In this document: positions 4,618 to 8,668 of the stretch, piece by piece
How positions within the stretch are numbered: the stretch's first letter is position 1
Layout of the letters: each line of letters starts with the position of its first letter
Assembly: GCA_029077775.1 (NCBI GenBank)
Contig: JAQNCU010000100.1
Location: 1 to 8,668 of the forward strand
Direction: 5' to 3'
DNA length: 8,668 bases
DNA from: Acidocella sp.
Lineage (GTDB): Bacteria; Pseudomonadota; Alphaproteobacteria; Acetobacterales; Acetobacteraceae
Program-made: the position numbers and the translations under genes
The notes under the pieces: model-generated
Databases searched by the model: none
Told to the model about the DNA's origin: nothing
Seen by the model: only the letters and a program-made list of their open reading frames with translations

Positions 4618-6840
4618 GTGTCGAAAATAGCCTGCGTGGCGATCATCCGAAACGAGGAACGCCACATCGCCGAATGGCTGGCATGGCAATTCGCCCTCGG
4701 GTTCGACCATGTGTTGCTGCTTGATAACCTCTCGACCGATGCAACCCGCGCCGTGGCCGAAGGGCTAGGCGCCCTTGGCGGGCTGGAGATTCTTACCTGG
4801 CCCCAGCTTGGGCCAGATTATCAATCACTGGCCTATGAATTCGCGCTGCGCCACTTACGGGGGCGGTTTGACTGGGCCGCGTTTTTCGACGTCGATGAGT
4901 TCCTGGTCCTCGCCCCCGGGGTTGGGCTCAAAGAATCCCTCTCCGCACGAGATGACGCCGCTGCAATCGTCGTCCCCTGGGCCATATTCGGCTCGTCAGG
5001 GCATGAAGACATGCCAGACGGGCTAGTGACCGAACAATTCACCCTCCGGGCATCGAACGCTTTCGAGCCGAACCGGCACGTCAAATCGATCGTCCGGCCC
5101 GAGCGTACGCTCGGGCTGCAATCGGCGCATAATTTTGTTGTCGATGGCCATACCTGTTTCCTTGATGGCACCGCGCCAATATGGGCACCCGGGCGCGGTT
5201 TGCTGGCGCACGATCCTGATTACGGGCTTTGCAAACTGCATCATTATTTTACCCGCTCACGGCGGCATTGGGCTCAAAAACTGAGCCGGGGCTATCCTGA
5301 CATAGAACGCGCCGACAACGAATTCGATTTTTACGACCGTAACGATGTTTTCGATGACAGCGCGCATCGGCTGCTCCCATCGGTCAAAACCTTGCTCGCG
5401 CAGTCGGGCTCGCGGCGCTGTGACGTGCCCGCCACCTTCGGCATCGCCATCACCACCTTCAACCGCCGGGACATGGTCTGTAATCTGGTGCGGGCGATTT
5501 CCGCGCTGACCACAACACCCTATGAGCTTGTGGTCTGCGACGATGGCGGCACGGATGGTACCGCGCAGTTGCTGGCGGATCTGGGTGTGCGCGTCATTTC
5601 AGGCGAGAATCGCGGCGTCGCCTGGAACAAGAACCGGGGGCTATGTTACCTCATGCATCTAACCTCGTGCGAGGTGATCCTACTGCTCGATGATGACATG
5701 ATGCCGGTTCTGCCAGGTTGGGAGCATGAGTGGATCGCGGCGGCGCAGCGTTTCGGCCATGTCAATTACGCTTTGCCCGCCTTTGCCGACCGCATGATGG
5801 CCGGTGCGCTGACCGCCGCGAACCCTGGTATTACGAGCATGATCCCAGGTTGCGCGCTGGGATTCGCCCGAATTGCACTCTCACAGCTCGGTTATTTCGA
5901 CCCGCGCTTTGGCCATTACGGGCATGAGCACTCCGACATCTCCTTCCGGGCGGTGCGCGCGGGCTTTGGCGGGGTGGAATTACAGTCCGCAAACCCCGCA
6001 ACCGGCTTTTTCGTGATCAATGGCGGGCTGGAATTGCGCGCTTCGCAAACCACAGGCACGCCTGAGGATTTGGCGCGCAATGGCGCCTTATTGGCCGCCT
6101 TGGGTGCCGCGCCGATCTATCGCCATGCCTGGGCAGATGACGCGCAGATGCGAATCTTCCTCGGCGAGATCCAGGCCGCGATGCCGCATTTGATGATCAG
6201 CCGCCAGGGCAGCAACCTCGTAACCATACCGCCGCCGGCACCCGAGATCGCCGTGGTGCCCGATCTGGTCTTCGATATTGGCATGGCGGCAGGCGACGAG
6301 ACGGCGTCCTGCCTCGCGCGGGGCCTGCGCGTGGTCGGTGTGGAGCCGGATGTCGCGCGGTTTTATCATCTGCAAGCGCGCTTCGCGGCTGAAATCGCCG
6401 ATGGGCGCCTGATAATCCACCAGCTTGCCGCCGCCGCGCGCCATGGCGAGATCATCGCCTTCACACCCGGATCCAAACAAATGGAGGGTTATCACGTCCT
6501 GACCACAGACTGGCAGACATTGGTGACCCAGCATGGCGTGCCATGTTTCGCCCTGATCAAGCCCGCAAATACCGGGATCGCGATGCTGAGCACAGCTGAT
6601 AGAAACCTGCCAGATCTGATATCTGTCAGATGCCTGGGGATCGAGCTTCCACGGCGTTTATCAGAATGCGGCTACCGGCACTTCAACCTGGCAGCCTTCG
6701 ACGATAACGGCGCGCTGGCCGCGCCACCGCCGCCCGGCGACGATGCCTCGTGGCTGGATTTTGCCGCGTTGCACGCCCAATGGGTCGATGGCGCTCACGA
6801 CATCCCCCCAACAGGGTTTTATTGCCAGGCCCGGATGTAG
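4618..6840 (+). CDS. Fused GT92-like / GT2 glycosyltransferase with FkbM-like C-terminal domain
   Basis: This protein (740 residues from the GTG start) carries three modules. Residues about 2-265 resemble Glyco_tranf_2_4/GT92: it opens KIACVAIIRNEERHIAEWLAW, has a metal-binding FFDVDEFL (DVDEF at 91-95), and the KLHHYFTRSRRHW...KLSRG block. Residues about 273-470 are a GT2 GT-A fold: IAITTFNRRD, CDDGGTDGT (307-315), LLLDDDMM (Asp358-360 as DxD) and an FGHYGHEHSDISFRAVRAG block like the GalNAc-transferase C-terminal motif. Residues about 549-740 are FkbM-methyltransferase-like: FDIGMAAGDETAS (552 onward) and VVGVEPD as the SAM-site signatures, then a degenerate IKPANTG (647-653) where active relatives usually have K-I-D-x-E-G. 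No signal peptide or membrane span is visible, so it probably acts in the cytoplasm on surface glycan precursors; donor and acceptor are unknown. An upstream ATG at 4525 would add 31 basic, non-family-like residues. No strong ribosome site precedes either start. Confidence 0.85.
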   Translation: MSKIACVAIIRNEERHIAEWLAWQFALGFDHVLLLDNLSTDATRAVAEGLGALGGLEILTWPQLGPDYQSLAYEFALRHLRGRFDWAAFFDVDEFLVLAPGVGLKESLSARDDAAAIVVPWAIFGSSGHEDMPDGLVTEQFTLRASNAFEPNRHVKSIVRPERTLGLQSAHNFVVDGHTCFLDGTAPIWAPGRGLLAHDPDYGLCKLHHYFTRSRRHWAQKLSRGYPDIERADNEFDFYDRNDVFDDSAHRLLPSVKTLLAQSGSRRCDVPATFGIAITTFNRRDMVCNLVRAISALTTTPYELVVCDDGGTDGTAQLLADLGVRVISGENRGVAWNKNRGLCYLMHLTSCEVILLLDDDMMPVLPGWEHEWIAAAQRFGHVNYALPAFADRMMAGALTAANPGITSMIPGCALGFARIALSQLGYFDPRFGHYGHEHSDISFRAVRAGFGGVELQSANPATGFFVINGGLELRASQTTGTPEDLARNGALLAALGAAPIYRHAWADDAQMRIFLGEIQAAMPHLMISRQGSNLVTIPPPAPEIAVVPDLVFDIGMAAGDETASCLARGLRVVGVEPDVARFYHLQARFAAEIADGRLIIHQLAAAARHGEIIAFTPGSKQMEGYHVLTTDWQTLVTQHGVPCFALIKPANTGIAMLSTADRNLPDLISVRCLGIELPRRLSECGYRHFNLAAFDDNGALAAPPPPGDDASWLDFAALHAQWVDGAHDIPPTGFYCQARM

Positions 6841-6899
6841 GACGATACACCGCCCCTTGCACCGAACCCCAGCCTTGCGGCATCACGGGCGGAGATAAC

Positions 6900-6904
6900 A
6901 GGAG
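6900..6904 (+). promoter_or_regulatory. Ribosome binding site of glcB
   Basis: AGGAG lies six bases before the ATG at 6911 and fixes this start. It sits in the 70-bp gap after the glycosyltransferase stop. No terminator was seen in that gap. Confidence 0.75.
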
Positions 6905-6910
6905 CATCCA

Positions 6911-8668
6911 ATGTCCGAACCCAGAACCACCGCCAGCGGCCTCAGCGTTGCGACCATTTTTCATGATTTTGTGGTGCACGAGGCGCTACCCGGCACCGGG
7001 CTCGCGTCACCCGCCTTCTGGTCCGGGTTCGCCGCGCTGTTAAAGCAATTTTCAGCCACCAATGCGGCGCTGATGGCCAAGCGCGATGGTTTGCAGGCGA
7101 AGCTGGATGCCTGGCATGTGGCGCATAAGGGCCAAACCCATGATGCGGCCGCCTATCAGGCGTTTCTGCGTGAAATCGGCTATCTGCTGCCGGACCCGGA
7201 TGCCTTTAGTATTGAGACCGCGAATGTGGATGATGAGATCGCGCTGATCGCCGGGCCACAGCTTGTTGTGCCGGTCAGCAATGCGCGTTACGCGCTGAAC
7301 GCCGCCAATGCCCGCTGGGGGAGCCTGTATGACGCGCTCTATGGTACCGATGCGATTTCAGATGATGACGGGGCCGCCAAGACACCAGGGTTCAACAAAA
7401 CCCGGGCGGCGAAGGTTGTGGCGCACGGGCGGGCGTTTCTGGACGCGCATTTCCCGCTGAGCCTGGGCAGCCATGCTGATGCCAAAGCCTATCGCGTGAA
7501 AAACGGACATCTCGCCGTAACGCTGACCAGCGGTGAAACCGGACTGAAGGACAGCAGCCAGTTCGCCGGATACCAAGGCGATTCCGCCCAGCCCAGCACG
7601 ATTTTACTGAAAAACCATAATCTGCACGCCGAACTGGCGATCAACCCGCAAAGCCCGATCGGCCGGGATGACGCGGCGGGCCTTGCGGATATCGTGCTGG
7701 AATCCGCGATCAGCACCATCATGGATTGCGAGGACAGCGTCGCGGCGGTGGACGCCACCGACAAGGTCGACGTGTATCGCAACTGGCTGGGGTTGATGAA
7801 CGGCAATTTGAGCGCGCCGGTCGAAAAAGGCGGCAAAATCATCGAGCGCCGGTTGAACGAGGACCGGGTTTACACCGCGCCGGATGGCGGGACGCTCCGC
7901 CTGCATGGCCGCTCACTGATGCTGGTACGCAATGTCGGCCATCATATGCTGACCGATATCATTCTGGACGCCGAAGGTGCGCCGGTGCCCGAAACCGTGA
8001 TAGATGCTGTCATGACATCGCTGATCGCCATGCATGATCTGAAGGTTCGGAAAAACTCCCGCAAGGGCTCGGTCTATATCGTCAAGCCGAAGCTGCACGG
8101 ACCCGAGGAGGTGGCAAACGCCAACGCCCTGTTCGGCGCGGTGGAAACCCTGCTGCATCTGCCCGCCAACGCGTTGAAAATGGGCATCATGGACGAGGAA
8201 CGCCGCACCAGCGCCAATTTGAAAGCCTGCATCGCCGCAGCGCGGTCGCGCGTGGTGTTCATCAATACGGGGTTTCTGGACCGCACGGGAGACGAGATTC
8301 ACACCTCGATGGAGGCCGGTGCGTTTATCCGCAAGGCCGAGATCAAAAACCAACCCTGGATCACATCCTATGAAGACCGAAATGTCGATTTTGGCCTGAA
8401 ATGCGGGTTGCAGGGCCGCGCGCAGATCGGCAAGGGCATGTGGGCAGCACCCGACATGATGGCGGCGATGCTGACACAAAAAATCGGCCATCCGCGCGCG
8501 GGCGCAAACACCGCCTGGGTGCCTTCCCCCACTGCCGCAACTTTACACGCGATGCATTATCACATGGTCGATGTCCGCGCCCGGCAGGATGAGCTGAAAT
8601 CACGCGCGCCTGGCAGCCTTGATAATCTTCTGACCATTCCGTTGAGCGACCGGCCGAACTGGAACCCC
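6911..8668 (+). CDS. glcB: Malate synthase G, 3' end beyond window
   Basis: Malate synthase G condenses glyoxylate with acetyl-CoA to give malate and CoA in the cytoplasm, serving the glyoxylate cycle and glycolate use. The frame stays open for 586 codons to the window edge. The G form is usually about 720 residues, so roughly the last 135 are missing. Family blocks visible in order are VATIFHDFVVHEALPGTG (N-terminus), IMDCEDSVAAVDA, LMLVRNVGHHMLTD (Arg340), MGIMDEERRT (Glu429) and FINTGFLDRTGDEIHTSMEAG (Asp457). These correspond by spacing to E. coli Arg338, Glu427 and Asp455: the substrate-binding arginine and the two magnesium ligands. The catalytic base (E. coli Asp631) lies beyond the edge. 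The start is set by AGGAG six bases upstream. The gene follows the glycosyltransferase by 70 bp on the same strand; co-transcription is possible but functionally unexpected. Confidence 0.97.
   Translation, partial: MSEPRTTASGLSVATIFHDFVVHEALPGTGLASPAFWSGFAALLKQFSATNAALMAKRDGLQAKLDAWHVAHKGQTHDAAAYQAFLREIGYLLPDPDAFSIETANVDDEIALIAGPQLVVPVSNARYALNAANARWGSLYDALYGTDAISDDDGAAKTPGFNKTRAAKVVAHGRAFLDAHFPLSLGSHADAKAYRVKNGHLAVTLTSGETGLKDSSQFAGYQGDSAQPSTILLKNHNLHAELAINPQSPIGRDDAAGLADIVLESAISTIMDCEDSVAAVDATDKVDVYRNWLGLMNGNLSAPVEKGGKIIERRLNEDRVYTAPDGGTLRLHGRSLMLVRNVGHHMLTDIILDAEGAPVPETVIDAVMTSLIAMHDLKVRKNSRKGSVYIVKPKLHGPEEVANANALFGAVETLLHLPANALKMGIMDEERRTSANLKACIAAARSRVVFINTGFLDRTGDEIHTSMEAGAFIRKAEIKNQPWITSYEDRNVDFGLKCGLQGRAQIGKGMWAAPDMMAAMLTQKIGHPRAGANTAWVPSPTAATLHAMHYHMVDVRARQDELKSRAPGSLDNLLTIPLSDRPNWNP

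Noticed and set aside
7913..8491. 192-residue minus-strand frame opposite malate synthase
   Set aside because: It covers the strongly conserved malate synthase G active-site region in antisense and has Cys/His/Arg-rich shadow composition without a recognisable domain.

Overview
The window reads as chromosomal DNA from an alphaproteobacterium, most likely in or near the Acetobacteraceae (Acidiphilium/Acidocella-like). This placement is an inference. It rests on a high-G+C genome style, an alphaproteobacterial RNase E (long acidic insertion in the S1 domain, Arg/Pro/Ala-rich tail, terminal GWW motif), an alphaproteobacterial-type Bax-inhibitor-1 protein, and a glycosyltransferase/FkbM-type fusion. 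No rRNA, tRNA, CRISPR array or complete insertion sequence was found.

Layout. Positions 31-377 (minus) hold a small double-SH3-like gene broken by a one-base frameshift. Positions 378-655 carry no convincing gene but are rich in inverted repeats, including a 15-bp imperfect dyad at 440-481, and a possible decayed reading frame. Positions 656-1441 (minus) encode a seven-helix Bax inhibitor-1/YccA membrane protein. Positions 1557-4220 (minus) encode RNase E (rne), complete, with all catalytic, zinc-link and 5'-sensor residues visible. A divergent intergenic region (4221-4617) with small hairpins separates rne from a large plus-strand gene (4618-6840). That gene fuses a GT92-like/Glyco_tranf_2_4 domain, a GT2 domain and a C-terminal FkbM-like domain whose usual acidic signature is degraded. 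A 70-bp gap then leads to malate synthase G (glcB) at 6911, which is cut by the window's right edge after 586 codons.

How the parts relate. This is mostly a housekeeping neighbourhood: RNA decay (RNase E), membrane/ion homeostasis (BI-1) and the glyoxylate pathway (malate synthase G). The accessory elements are the glycan-modifying fusion protein and the small SH3 gene. The minus-strand genes rne, BI-1 and SH3 point the same way, but the gaps of 115 and 278 bp do not suggest tight translational coupling. The fusion gene and glcB share a strand with a 70-bp gap and might be co-transcribed, but their functions are unrelated. The most unusual items are the three-domain glycosyltransferase protein with its apparently inactivated methyltransferase module, the frameshifted SH3 gene, and the palindrome cluster beside it.
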